This document shows positions 1-6,871 of a stretch of 7,065 bases of DNA, one piece after another. Position numbers and translations under genes: made by a program. The notes under the pieces were generated by a model that was not told the origin of the DNA, ran no database searches, and saw only the letters and a list, made by a program, of their open reading frames with translations. The stretch covers positions 1-7,065 of the forward strand of contig CAMYJM010000301.1 in the NCBI GenBank assembly GCA_947258635.1, written 5' to 3'. The DNA comes from an uncultured Acidimicrobiaceae bacterium. GTDB taxonomy: Bacteria > Actinomycetota > Acidimicrobiia > Spongiisociales > UBA5794. How positions within the stretch are numbered: the first letter of the stretch is position 1; the number at the start of each line of letters is the position of its first letter.

Positions 1-1618
1 CAAAATCTACGACGTCGACGAAGGCCTCGAATTCGCCGGCGGCCGACGCCAGCGACCCGGGCAAGCGCAGCGCCGGCTCGACCCGCTCGACTGTTGCCGC
101 CTCACCGACGGCGCCAATCTGAGGCGAGGCGATCGGATAGAAGTTGTCGAGAGCCACTGCGATGCGGTCGGGCGAGTCGCCGGTGAACTCGCTCTCGGCG
201 GTGTCGACCGCGCCGAACACGGAATCCATGATTCCGAGGAACCCCATGAGGACGGTGAGGGCGGCGGCGATGCCACCGATCGTCAGCACCGTCCGCCGCG
301 GGGACCGTCGCAGATTGCGGAACGGCATGACGGTGAACGTGTTGCCCGGGCGGCGGCGATGCCGGCCCTTGAGAGCCCGTCCCCCGGCGAACGACGGCTT
401 GATCGCTTCGATGGGCGCCACCCGAACGGCGCGCCACACCGGAATCGCGCTGGCGATGAAGGGAACGATGAGCCCGATGGCGGCAACCCGGACGAACACC
501 GCGGTTGGGAAGGGTGTCTCCCACACCGGCAAGGGGATCAGCTCCGTGAAGACCGTTGCCATGGCGTTGCCGATGAGCACCCCCACCACCACACCGAAGA
601 CGACACCCAGGATCGCGATCTGCGCGCTCACCAACAGCGGCCGCACCGCCAGGACACGCGGATTCACTCCGAGAGCCATGCCGATGCCGATCTCGCGCCG
701 CTGTTGCTCGGCCATTCGGTGGATGAGGTTGAACGCCGCTCCAACCGCGCCGGCAATCAGGAGCGCGGCCAGTGCGTTGAAGATGGCCTGGTCCTGGTCG
801 ATGTCCGTAGTGAGAGCCGTATACGAGAGGTTGTCATCTCGGGTGAGCACGGTGGCCCCAACGGGCAAGCTGGCGGCCGCCTCCTCCAATTCGGCGACGA
901 TTGAATCGCGGTCGGCATCGGGGCCGAGAGTGAGGACGAGGTTGTTGACCTGCCCCGGTGCACCGGCCAGGTATTGTGCCGTCTCCAGAGTGGTGAAGAG
1001 CGCCGCGAAAGTGGCCTCGGACATGAACATCTCACCTTCGGGGGCGACTGTGAAGTACTCCGGCGTCGTGGCCTGGCCGACGAAGTCGACCGCACGGTCG
1101 CCGCTCACTGCGAGCCGGCCGCTGTCAGGCAGCCCGTAGAAGTTGGCAAAGGTACGCTCGAGCATCACCTGCGGCTTGCCGGCGTCGTCCTGGGACAACA
1201 AACGCCCGGTGATGGCGTGATACGAATTGACCTCGGGTCCATCGCCGGAGAAGTCCGCGCCGGTGATCGACCCCCGCACGAGAATCGTCTCAGTGTCCGT
1301 GGAGGCGTCGATCTGAGTCGGGATGATGAGCCGCTCGGCGAGGGCACTGACGGCCGCTGCGCTCGGAATCTCCGCGACCAGCGCCGCCAGGGTGTCCTGA
1401 TCGACAAAGCTCCCCGGCGCCAGATCGACTCGCACGTCGTACATGGCAAGCCGGCGATAGCTCTCGTCGTACGAGATGGTCCGCCACTCGGTGGTGGATG
1501 TCAGCCCGGCGTAGCCCCCGGTGCCGATGGCGATGACCACGGCAATGGCCGCCACCTTGGGCCAATGGGCCCGCAAGTCACGCCAGGACCATTTGAGGAG
1601 AAGGCCTCCAGCTCGCAC
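1..1618 (-). CDS. FtsX/MacB-type ABC transporter permease, C-terminus cut by the window edge
   Basis: Membrane subunit of an ABC exporter, partnered with the ATPase encoded just upstream. About 539 codons are visible in one open frame. A GTG start is chosen because the only in-frame codons upstream lead straight to the ATPase stop (TGA at 1630-1628), and a GGAGG ribosome site ends 4 nt before it. Residues 21-39 form a first membrane helix, about 40-275 a large extracytoplasmic domain (MacB-PCD-like), and about 280-395 an FtsX-type block of three helices containing the EQQRREIGIGMALG stretch and closing with PVWRAVRVAPIEAIKP, both typical of FtsX permeases. A further helix at about 443-462 after the RNLRRSPRRTVLT stretch begins a second half, so this is probably the roughly 800-residue duplicated architecture. 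The transported substrate cannot be told; lipoprotein, peptide or antimicrobial export are family possibilities. Confidence 0.93.
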   Translation of the reverse strand, partial: MRAGGLLLKWSWRDLRAHWPKVAAIAVVIAIGTGGYAGLTSTTEWRTISYDESYRRLAMYDVRVDLAPGSFVDQDTLAALVAEIPSAAAVSALAERLIIPTQIDASTDTETILVRGSITGADFSGDGPEVNSYHAITGRLLSQDDAGKPQVMLERTFANFYGLPDSGRLAVSGDRAVDFVGQATTPEYFTVAPEGEMFMSEATFAALFTTLETAQYLAGAPGQVNNLVLTLGPDADRDSIVAELEEAAASLPVGATVLTRDDNLSYTALTTDIDQDQAIFNALAALLIAGAVGAAFNLIHRMAEQQRREIGIGMALGVNPRVLAVRPLLVSAQIAILGVVFGVVVGVLIGNAMATVFTELIPLPVWETPFPTAVFVRVAAIGLIVPFIASAIPVWRAVRVAPIEAIKPSFAGGRALKGRHRRRPGNTFTVMPFRNLRRSPRRTVLTIGGIAAALTVLMGFLGIMDSVFGAVDTAESEFTGDSPDRIAVALDNFYPIASPQIGAVGEAATVERVEPALRLPGSLASAAGEFEAFVDVVDF

Positions 1619-1627
1619 AGCACCTCC

Positions 1628-2326
1628 TCACCAATTCAGCTCGGAGACCGGGGTCTTGCCGCCGCGGGGAGCACCGTCGCTGACAATCCGTCCGCCCGAC
1701 AGCTCGACGACCCGATCGGCCATTCGTGAGATCTCGCGATTGTGCGTGACGACGAGCACTGCCCGCCCCTTGCCGGCTTGCTCTTGGAGGAGCTCGAGGA
1801 TCTGGACTCCCGTACGAAAGTCCAGCTCACCCGTTGGCTCGTCGCACAGCAGAATCGGGTTGCGTGTGGCCAGGGCGCGGGCGATGGCCACCCGCTGCTG
1901 CTCGCCGCCGGACAACTCGGATGGGAAGCGGTCGGCGTTGTCGCCGAGGCCCACGCTATCGAGGACTGCGCCGGGATCGGCATCCGACCCGGCCGCGTCG
2001 ACACCGAATTGCACGTTCTCCCACGCAGTCAACCCGGGGAAGAGGTTGAACGACTGGAATATGAAGCTGACCGTTCGCGCCCGGAAGTCGAACAGCTCGC
2101 GCCGTGAGGCCGTTGTGATATCGACACCGTTCACGCGAACCGTACCGGCGCTTGCCGCGTCGAGCGCTCCGACCACGTTCAGCAGTGTCGTCTTGCCGCT
2201 GCCCGACGGCCCCAATACGACGACGAACTCGCCCTGGTCGATCAGAAGCTGGACGTCGTCGAGGGCCGTGACTGCCAAGGAGCCTTCACCGAAGCGTTTG
2301 GCGACGTCCTTCAACTCGATCAGCAT
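1628..2326 (-). CDS. ABC transporter ATP-binding protein (LolD/MacB/FtsE-like)
   Basis: Cytoplasmic ATPase of the exporter, 232 residues, the usual size for this family. All nucleotide-binding motifs are present: Walker A GPSGSGKT at 39-46, Q-loop Q91, signature LSGGEQQ at 138-144, Walker B ILLCDEP at 158-164, D-loop GELD at 166-169 and switch histidine H195. The segment around 85-105 (FIFQSFNLFPGLTAWENV) is typical of LolD/MacB ATPases. The ATG at 2326 is chosen because homology begins there and an AGGAAGGGGG ribosome site lies just upstream. An in-frame GTG at 2395 would add 23 Pro/Gly/Arg-rich residues; it has no ribosome site but sits 6 nt after a possible -10 element, so it is not fully excluded. 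The gene is followed after 9 nt by the permease, clearly one operon. Confidence 0.96.
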   Translation of the reverse strand: MLIELKDVAKRFGEGSLAVTALDDVQLLIDQGEFVVVLGPSGSGKTTLLNVVGALDAASAGTVRVNGVDITTASRRELFDFRARTVSFIFQSFNLFPGLTAWENVQFGVDAAGSDADPGAVLDSVGLGDNADRFPSELSGGEQQRVAIARALATRNPILLCDEPTGELDFRTGVQILELLQEQAGKGRAVLVVTHNREISRMADRVVELSGGRIVSDGAPRGGKTPVSELNW

Positions 2327-2384
2327 CGCACCCCCTTCCTCGGGGCCGAGCCGCGTCCCCCCTTGGGCCCGACGGCGGCCCGGG

Positions 2385-2396
2385 GGTGGGCCCACC
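2385..2396. repeat. 12-bp perfect palindrome in the ABC operon leader
   Basis: GGTGGGCCCACC reads identically on both strands. It lies about 60 nt upstream of the ATPase start and just downstream of a possible -10 element, a position suited to an operator or a leader hairpin. In such GC-rich sequence it may also be chance. Confidence 0.35.
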
Positions 2397-2401
2397 TCCC
2401 G

Positions 2402-2407
2402 ACGCTA
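2402..2407 (-). promoter_or_regulatory. Possible -10 element (TAGCGT) of the ABC operon
   Basis: On the minus strand TAGCGT fits the actinobacterial TANNNT -10 consensus. Transcription would start near 2395, giving a leader of about 70 nt before the ATPase ATG, or a leaderless transcript from the GTG at 2395. No good -35 is visible 16-18 nt upstream, so support is weak. Confidence 0.3.
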
Positions 2408-2464
2408 TCGGAGCAGGCGCCGATGGGTAGAGGCGAAGGGCCTGTGCTTCTTCCGTAATGGCTC

Positions 2465-2479
2465 GACGGATATGCCGTC
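2465..2479. promoter_or_regulatory. Inverted repeat upstream of pncB, possible operator
   Basis: GACGG-ATATG-CCGTC is a perfect 5-bp inverted repeat around a 5-bp centre, 19 nt before the pncB start codon. The position, overlapping where RNA polymerase or the early transcript would be, suits a repressor site. It does not match a known NAD-regulator (NrtR, NiaR, NadQ) motif that I recognise, and it shares no obvious sequence with the pncA upstream region. Confidence 0.3.
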
Positions 2480-2498
2480 CGGCTGCCAGCATGGAACC

Positions 2499-3956
2499 AT
2501 GACCGCGACCGACACCACCACCGGGATCCTCTTCACCGACCAGTACCAGCTGGCCATGGCCCAGACTTACTTCCGCGAGGGCATCCACGAACGGCCCGCC
2601 CAGTTCGACTACACATTCCGCAGCTACCCCGACTACGGGACCCACCAGGCGGGCTACTGCGTCTTCGCCGGGCTCGATCCCCTGCTCGAGTGGATGGAGA
2701 CCGCCTGCTTCGGTGATGCCGAACTCGAGCTGCTGGCGAGTCAGCGAACGTCGACCGGCGCGGCCCGGTTCGATCGAGCCTTCCTCGACTGGCTCGCCGA
2801 CGCCGGGCACTTCCGGGATATCGAGGTGGGCGCAGTAGCCGAAGGCCGGGTCGTGCACCCTTTGGCCCCCCTGGCCACCAAGGCTTCCCGCGTTCATGAG
2901 GCCGCCCAGGGCCGCACGGTCCTCGAGTTCGGGATGCGCCGCGGCCCCGCCGCCGGGACCAACGCCGGAGCCCGCGCCGCGCTGATCGGGGGCGCCGACT
3001 TCACCTCGAACGTCGGGATATCCCACAGCGTCGGCGTCGATCCGAAAGGCACTCACGCCCATTCAATGGTGCAGGCCTTCATGGCCCTCGGCCGGGGAGA
3101 ACTCGAAGCATTCCGCGCCTTCGCCGCCACCTACCCGGATGACTGCCTCTTGCTCGTCGACACGATCAACACGCTCGAAAGCGGGGTCCCCAATGCCATC
3201 ACCGTGTTCGAGGAGTTGCAGGCGAGTGGGCACGAGCCGGCCGGCATCCGCCTCGATTCGGGAGACCTCGCCTATCTCAGCATCCAGGCCGCCAAGCAGC
3301 TCAACGACGCCGGGTTCGGCGACGTGGCCATCGTGCTCTCGAGCAACCTCGATGAGCTGGCGATCTGGCAGATCCTCTCCCAGATCGAGGAGGAGGCGCC
3401 CCGCTACGGTGTCGATCCGGCGAATCTGACTTCACGGCTGATGTACGGAGTCGGCACCCGGCTGATCACTTCACAAGGCCACGCCGCCCTCGACGGGGTC
3501 TGCAAGCTGGTGGCCATCGAGGACGGCGGCACCTGGAAGCCCGCCATCAAGGTGTCGGATTCACCGGCCAAGGTGCCGATACCGGGGCGCAAGCAGGTGT
3601 GGCGGGTCACCGACTCGCGGGGCTACGCCACCGCCGACGTGGTGGCCACCGCCGCCGAACCGCGGCCCGGCGAGCTACCGCTCACTCTGCATCACCCGCT
3701 GCGCGAGGGCGTCCAACGTACTCTCGAGCCGGCCGACGTCGCCGCCGCCGAAGAGCTCCTCCGTCCGGTGTTCCGCGACGGCCGCCGCTTGGAGACACCG
3801 ACGATCGCCGAGATGCGGGATCGCCGCGCCGCCGACGTGGCCCTGCTCGACCCCGGCGTGCGCCGCCTGGTCAACCCGCACTTCTATCACGTGTCGCTCA
3901 CCCAGGAGATGAAGGACCTACAACACCGCTTGGTCGCTGAGGCAAAGGCCGGGTAG
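2499..3956 (+). CDS. pncB: Nicotinate phosphoribosyltransferase, with an apparent internal deletion
   Basis: Converts nicotinate and PRPP, with ATP, to nicotinate mononucleotide in cytoplasmic NAD salvage. The protein has 485 residues. Seen: N-terminal TDQYQLAMAQTYF (13-25), LEFGMRRG (142-149), SNV (170-172), GTHAHS (184-189, with H188 the likely phosphorylated histidine), LLLVDTINTLESGV (217-230), phosphate-binding IRLDSGDL (250-257), and KVSDSPAKVPIPGRKQVWR (351-369). The C-terminal NPHFYHVSL stretch (459-467) also fits the long bacterial form. The ATG at 2499 starts where homology begins; the frame is open much further upstream but that part is meaningless sequence. The preceding ribosome site is weak. 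Odd: between VVHP (118-121) and ATKAS (126-130) only about four residues are present, where relatives have about 30, including a conserved E-T-x-L-L-N helix. The enzyme may therefore be impaired, variant, or affected by an assembly deletion. It converges on the zinc-ribbon gene with 10 bp between stop codons. Confidence 0.95.
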   Translation: MTATDTTTGILFTDQYQLAMAQTYFREGIHERPAQFDYTFRSYPDYGTHQAGYCVFAGLDPLLEWMETACFGDAELELLASQRTSTGAARFDRAFLDWLADAGHFRDIEVGAVAEGRVVHPLAPLATKASRVHEAAQGRTVLEFGMRRGPAAGTNAGARAALIGGADFTSNVGISHSVGVDPKGTHAHSMVQAFMALGRGELEAFRAFAATYPDDCLLLVDTINTLESGVPNAITVFEELQASGHEPAGIRLDSGDLAYLSIQAAKQLNDAGFGDVAIVLSSNLDELAIWQILSQIEEEAPRYGVDPANLTSRLMYGVGTRLITSQGHAALDGVCKLVAIEDGGTWKPAIKVSDSPAKVPIPGRKQVWRVTDSRGYATADVVATAAEPRPGELPLTLHHPLREGVQRTLEPADVAAAEELLRPVFRDGRRLETPTIAEMRDRRAADVALLDPGVRRLVNPHFYHVSLTQEMKDLQHRLVAEAKAG

Positions 3957-3966
3957 CGAGGACCGG

Positions 3967-5013
3967 CTACACCTCTCTGCGGTGTGCCTCCATGGCCGCC
4001 AGGGTGCCTTCTACATAGGGCCCGATGTCGTCGACGGTCGCAATGGCAAAGCTGCCCGGCTCGGGGCCGTGCGCCTCGACCACGAGGTAGCCGCCGCCGA
4101 CGGGCGCGACAGTGACGAAGGCATCTGACCGCGCCAGGATTTCGAATGCCACTGCAATGCCGTCCACCTCGATCGATGCTTCTTCCCACGGCGGAGGGCT
4201 CTGTTGTAGTGCCTGCCATCGCCGCTGCTGCATCCGCCGTCCGAGGTCGCGGGGCTCCGTCGACTCGGGCAGCTCCATCGACTGCACCATGAAGTCCTCG
4301 AGCAGCTCGTCGTGGAGCTGCTGATAGTGCCGCTCGGCGGAGTGATACTCGACCTCGATCGCCGCCATCTCGTCGTCCCTACTCGTGAGATGCACCAGCC
4401 GGAGTGACGAGATCTCGGTGTCCCTCCCGGTCCAGCCGCCGAGCCTCAGGGGCCCTTCCCACCCGGCAACACCGTAAGCGGCGATGCCCCCGGCGTTGAC
4501 CCGGCTCTTGAACTCCTCGAGCTCCCGCCTGTGCTGGCCGTGCGGGTCCTTCAAGTAGCGGAGCCGGCCGAAGAGGTGGCGGCGGTTGTCGGCCCGGAAG
4601 GCCGAGGCGAGGAACAGCAGCCACACGGCCGCCAAAACACCTAGCGCAACGAGCCACCACGGCCAGGCCAGCCAGATGTCGAAAACGGCCCCGAGGACGG
4701 CGCCGACAGCGAGCGCCACCAAATACGTGAGCGGCACCGGCACCACAGTGCGCTCGTAGTAGATCATCCGCGCCGCCTCGACCGGGACCCACAGACGGCC
4801 GGGCAGCCGGGATGCCGTCAGCGTTCGCGTGGACCCGATGGTTACGTCGGCTTCGTGGCCGTTGGGGCAGCTCCACGACCCCGTGGCCGGCATTCCGTAG
4901 CACACGAAGTGGCGCACTCTCTCGAACGGCCCCGGCCGCGAAATGGGAAACGCATCCTCGCCACACTCGCGGCAGTAGCCGGCGCTCGGTCCCCCACTGC
5001 GAAATCGCCACAT
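3967..5013 (-). CDS. Unrecognised membrane protein with N-terminal zinc ribbon
   Basis: A 348-residue protein that I cannot assign to a named family. The N-terminus carries YCRECGE (C14, C17) and SCPNGHE (C49, H53), a plausible zinc ribbon, with an extra cysteine at C38. Residues 93-115 and 117-137 form two closely spaced hydrophobic helices, predicting a membrane hairpin with both termini on the same side, probably cytoplasmic. The rest (138-348) is soluble: a basic stretch after the helices, a charged helical region at about 215-270, and a C-terminal alpha/beta-looking part with GGGYLVVEAHGPEPG (306-320). The ATG at 5013 has a GAGGCGGGGGG purine-rich site just upstream and lies 10 nt after the pncA stop, so it is probably translated from the pncA transcript. 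It could be a membrane-anchored sensor or scaffold; no enzymatic motif is visible. Coding-like composition and an intact frame support a real gene. Confidence 0.85.
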   Translation of the reverse strand: MWRFRSGGPSAGYCRECGEDAFPISRPGPFERVRHFVCYGMPATGSWSCPNGHEADVTIGSTRTLTASRLPGRLWVPVEAARMIYYERTVVPVPLTYLVALAVGAVLGAVFDIWLAWPWWLVALGVLAAVWLLFLASAFRADNRRHLFGRLRYLKDPHGQHRRELEEFKSRVNAGGIAAYGVAGWEGPLRLGGWTGRDTEISSLRLVHLTSRDDEMAAIEVEYHSAERHYQQLHDELLEDFMVQSMELPESTEPRDLGRRMQQRRWQALQQSPPPWEEASIEVDGIAVAFEILARSDAFVTVAPVGGGYLVVEAHGPEPGSFAIATVDDIGPYVEGTLAAMEAHRREV

Positions 5014-5023
5014 GCCCCCCGCC

Positions 5024-5614
5024 TCACCCGATCGTGACGCCGGCCGTCACCATCTCGGCCACGGCGCGGGCGCCGTCGCCCGGTGCCAGGTTCACCGCCT
5101 GCACTCCGTCGGCGAGCACAGTCGTCGCGAATCCGAGCCGAGCTGCATCCATGGCCGTCGCCTTCACGCAGTAGTCGGTGGCCAGCCCCAATACGGCGAC
5201 TCGCTCAATGCCGCGTTCCCGCAGCATGTCCTCCAGCGAGGTAGCCGATTCTGCGCCGCTCACCGGATCACGCATCGTGAAACCGGAGTAACCGTCCTCG
5301 CCGGCGGTGCCCTTCTTCACCGTAGAACCGACAACGGACAGGTCGGCGTGAAACTCACTGCCCCACGTCCCGGCGACGCAATGCACCGGCCAGATCCCGC
5401 CGTCTTTGGCAAAATGCGGCGTGCTCTCCGGGTGCCAGTCCTGGGTGTACACGACAAAGGCGCCGGCAGCCGTGGCGCCGGCGATCTGCTCGTTGATGAA
5501 TGGGACAACTTTCTGGCCGCCGGAGACATAGAGCGAACCGACTGGGTCGGCGAAATCGTTTTGTACGTCGACGACAATGAGGGCGGAAGTCGTGTCGAAC
5601 AGATTCGGTGCCAT
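5024..5614 (-). CDS. pncA: Nicotinamidase (pyrazinamidase family)
   Basis: Hydrolyses nicotinamide to nicotinate and ammonia, feeding the PncB reaction of the Preiss-Handler NAD route. The 196-residue isochorismatase-like hydrolase shows the whole active site. The catalytic triad is D16 (in IVVDVQNDF), K101 (KKGT) and C149 (ATDYCVKATAMDA). The metal-site residues are D59, H61 and H67 (TQDWHPESTPHF) and H78 (WPVHCV). GYSGF at 108-112 and the length also match the family. The ATG at 5614 is chosen because homology starts immediately and a TAACGT -10 element lies 7 nt upstream, pointing to a leaderless mRNA; there is no convincing ribosome site. The frame stays open upstream to about 5905 but that part overlaps the divergent channel gene and is not coding. 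The zinc-ribbon gene follows after 10 nt. Confidence 0.96.
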   Translation of the reverse strand: MAPNLFDTTSALIVVDVQNDFADPVGSLYVSGGQKVVPFINEQIAGATAAGAFVVYTQDWHPESTPHFAKDGGIWPVHCVAGTWGSEFHADLSVVGSTVKKGTAGEDGYSGFTMRDPVSGAESATSLEDMLRERGIERVAVLGLATDYCVKATAMDAARLGFATTVLADGVQAVNLAPGDGARAVAEMVTAGVTIG

Positions 5615-5621
5615 ACGTTGA

Positions 5622-5627
5622 ACGTTA
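5622..5627 (-). promoter_or_regulatory. -10 element of pncA, probable leaderless start
   Basis: On the minus strand TAACGT matches TANNNT and ends 7 nt before the pncA ATG, the spacing expected if transcription begins at the A of the start codon. It is embedded in the palindrome CGTTAACG (5623-5630). No clear -35 is visible 16-18 nt upstream. Confidence 0.5.
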
Positions 5628-5637
5628 ACGCGGCGGT

Positions 5638-5650
5638 CCTCGTCACGAGG
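5638..5650. promoter_or_regulatory. Inverted repeat between pncA and the mscS-like gene, possible shared operator
   Basis: CCTCG-TCA-CGAGG is a perfect 5-bp inverted repeat around 3 bp, lying near the middle of the 60-bp divergent region. It overlaps the candidate -35 of the channel gene and lies in the -35 zone of pncA, so a bound regulator could affect both genes. The short stem means chance is possible. Confidence 0.3.
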
Positions 5651-5668
5651 GCGCTTTGTTCCTAACGT
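5640..5668 (+). promoter_or_regulatory. Promoter of the mscS-like gene, probable leaderless start
   Basis: TCGTCA (5640-5645, four of six matches to TTGACA) is followed by a 17-bp spacer and TAACGT (5663-5668). The -10 ends 6 nt before the ATG at 5675, so transcription is expected to start at or next to the start codon. No ribosome-binding site is present, which agrees with a leaderless mRNA. Confidence 0.5.
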
Positions 5669-5674
5669 CGGGTG

Positions 5675-6790
5675 ATGATTACAGCTCAACTCGTCGCCCT
5701 GCAGACCGCGACGGCAGACGCCTGCGGCACCTCTCCCAGCTACCTGTGCGAACTCGTTTACGACTGGACCGGTAACGAGCGCCTCGCCGAGACCAGCGAC
5801 CTGATGCTGCGCCCGATCAAGGTACTGCTGATCTTCCTCTTTGCCTGGATCATCAATCGGATCCTGAAGCAAATGGTCGCCAGAACCTTCGAACGTGTTG
5901 CCCAATCACACGAGCAGAAGGAAGCCGTCGAGTTCGACGAGCCCGAGGACGCAGAGTTGGGGCCGTTTGAAGCGCTGCGGACCCTCGCGTACAAGCGAAC
6001 TCTCCGCCTTGCCGAGCAGGCCGAGCGGGGCCGCCAGCGAGCCCAGACGATAGGGACCGTCCTGCGGTCGCTGATCGGGATCGTCATATACACCATCGCG
6101 ACGCTGATGGCGCTCGGCGAGTTCGACGTCAACCTCGGCCCGCTGATCGCCTCAGCCGGGATCGTCGGCATCGCGCTGGGCTTCGGCGCCCAGAGCCTGG
6201 TCCGGGATTTCCTGTCGGGGATCTTCATGTTCGTCGAGGACCAGTACGGCGTCGGCGACATCATCGATGTCGGCGAGACGTCTGGCGTGGTAGAGGAAGT
6301 CAAGCTGCGCACGACGAAGATCCGCGATGTCAACGGCGCCCTGTGGCACATACCCAACGGTGAGATCAGGCGGGTGGCGAACAAGTCGCAGGAGTGGGCC
6401 CGCGCCGTGTTGGACGTCGACGTCGCTTACGACACCGACCTCGACCATGCCACTGCAGTGATCAAGCGGGTCGCCGACGAGATGTGGCAGGAGTACCTTC
6501 CGGAGGCGACCATCCTCGAGGAGCCCCTGGTGCTCGGCGTCGAACGATTCGCCGCCGACTCGATCGCCCTCCGCCTCGCCGTGAAGGTCGAGCCGTCCGA
6601 GCAGTTCAACACGGCGCGTGAGCTGCGCCGCCGCCTCAAGGATGCCTTCGACGCCGAGGGCATCGAGATCCCTTTCCCCCAGCGGACCGTGTGGATGCAT
6701 CAGGTGCCGACCCCGGCTTCGTCGCCTGCAGGGAAGCCCGGCAAGCCGGCCGCGCCGAACGACGCCGAAGAGGGCAAAGCCCGCAGCTAG
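5675..6790 (+). CDS. MscS-family mechanosensitive ion channel
   Basis: Small-conductance mechanosensitive channel of the plasma membrane, releasing solutes on osmotic downshock. The protein has 371 residues from the ATG at 5675; a GTG at 5672 would add one residue. Hydrophobic helices lie at about 46-63 and 129-147, followed by the pore-lining helix at about 153-186 with the MscS signature ALGFGAQSLVRDFLSGIFMF. Then come the beta-domain (about 190-250, containing VGDIIDVG and WHIPNGEI) and the C-terminal alpha/beta domain ending with IEIPFPQRTVW at about 330-340. Between the first two helices is a charged cytoplasmic-looking segment of about 65 residues, acidic first (FDEPEDAE), then basic and helical. 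The last 25 residues are a Pro/Ala/Lys-rich tail. The N-terminal 45 residues are soluble with C17 and C25. Transcribed divergently from pncA; no co-transcribed gene follows closely. Identification is secure; the exact ion selectivity is unknown. Confidence 0.95.
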   Translation: MITAQLVALQTATADACGTSPSYLCELVYDWTGNERLAETSDLMLRPIKVLLIFLFAWIINRILKQMVARTFERVAQSHEQKEAVEFDEPEDAELGPFEALRTLAYKRTLRLAEQAERGRQRAQTIGTVLRSLIGIVIYTIATLMALGEFDVNLGPLIASAGIVGIALGFGAQSLVRDFLSGIFMFVEDQYGVGDIIDVGETSGVVEEVKLRTTKIRDVNGALWHIPNGEIRRVANKSQEWARAVLDVDVAYDTDLDHATAVIKRVADEMWQEYLPEATILEEPLVLGVERFAADSIALRLAVKVEPSEQFNTARELRRRLKDAFDAEGIEIPFPQRTVWMHQVPTPASSPAGKPGKPAAPNDAEEGKARS

Positions 6791-6810
6791 CGGAACCCAC
6801 ACCACGCCTG

Positions 6811-6851
6811 CACCGCGCCTCTCCCCAGGAGTTGCGCAGCAACTCCCAAGC
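6811..6851. repeat. 41-bp hairpin repeat, copy 1
   Basis: First of two near-identical units (39 of 41 positions match copy 2). It begins CACCGCGCCT and contains the stem-loop GGAGTTGC-GCA-GCAACTCC (6828-6846, 8-bp perfect stem). The start-to-start distance to copy 2 is 61 bp. The form resembles REP-like dispersed palindromes; membership in a genome-wide family is inference. Confidence 0.8.
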
Positions 6852-6871
6852 TCGCGCGGACACCAACCTCA

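Larger units (their letters stand above)
2327..2498. other. Divergent intergenic region between the ABC operon and pncB
   Basis: These 172 bases must carry the promoters of both divergent transcription units. They contain a GC-rich leader on the ABC side, with a perfect 12-bp palindrome and a GGGCC/GGCCC inverted repeat around 2365-2384, and a 15-bp inverted repeat close to the pncB start. No coding sequence with homology is recognisable here. Confidence 0.7.

Noticed and set aside
144..1139. Long plus-strand open frame of 331 codons opposite the ABC permease
   Set aside because: Composition is Arg/Ser/Pro/Thr-rich with no domain, and the opposite strand encodes a clear FtsX-like permease; it is a high-GC antisense shadow.
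1521..2498. Upstream extension of the pncB frame by 326 codons
   Set aside because: It runs antisense through the ABC ATPase and permease, has no homology, and recognisable NAPRT sequence starts only at 2499.
2286..3062. 258-codon minus-strand open frame opposite pncB
   Set aside because: Gly/Val-rich mirror translation of pncB codons with no recognisable motif.
5012..5665. 217-codon plus-strand open frame opposite pncA
   Set aside because: The minus strand here carries the complete PncA active site; this frame shows no family features.
5615..5905. N-terminal extension of pncA
   Set aside because: It would overlap the divergent channel gene and its promoter, and nicotinamidases normally begin where the ATG at 5614 places the start.
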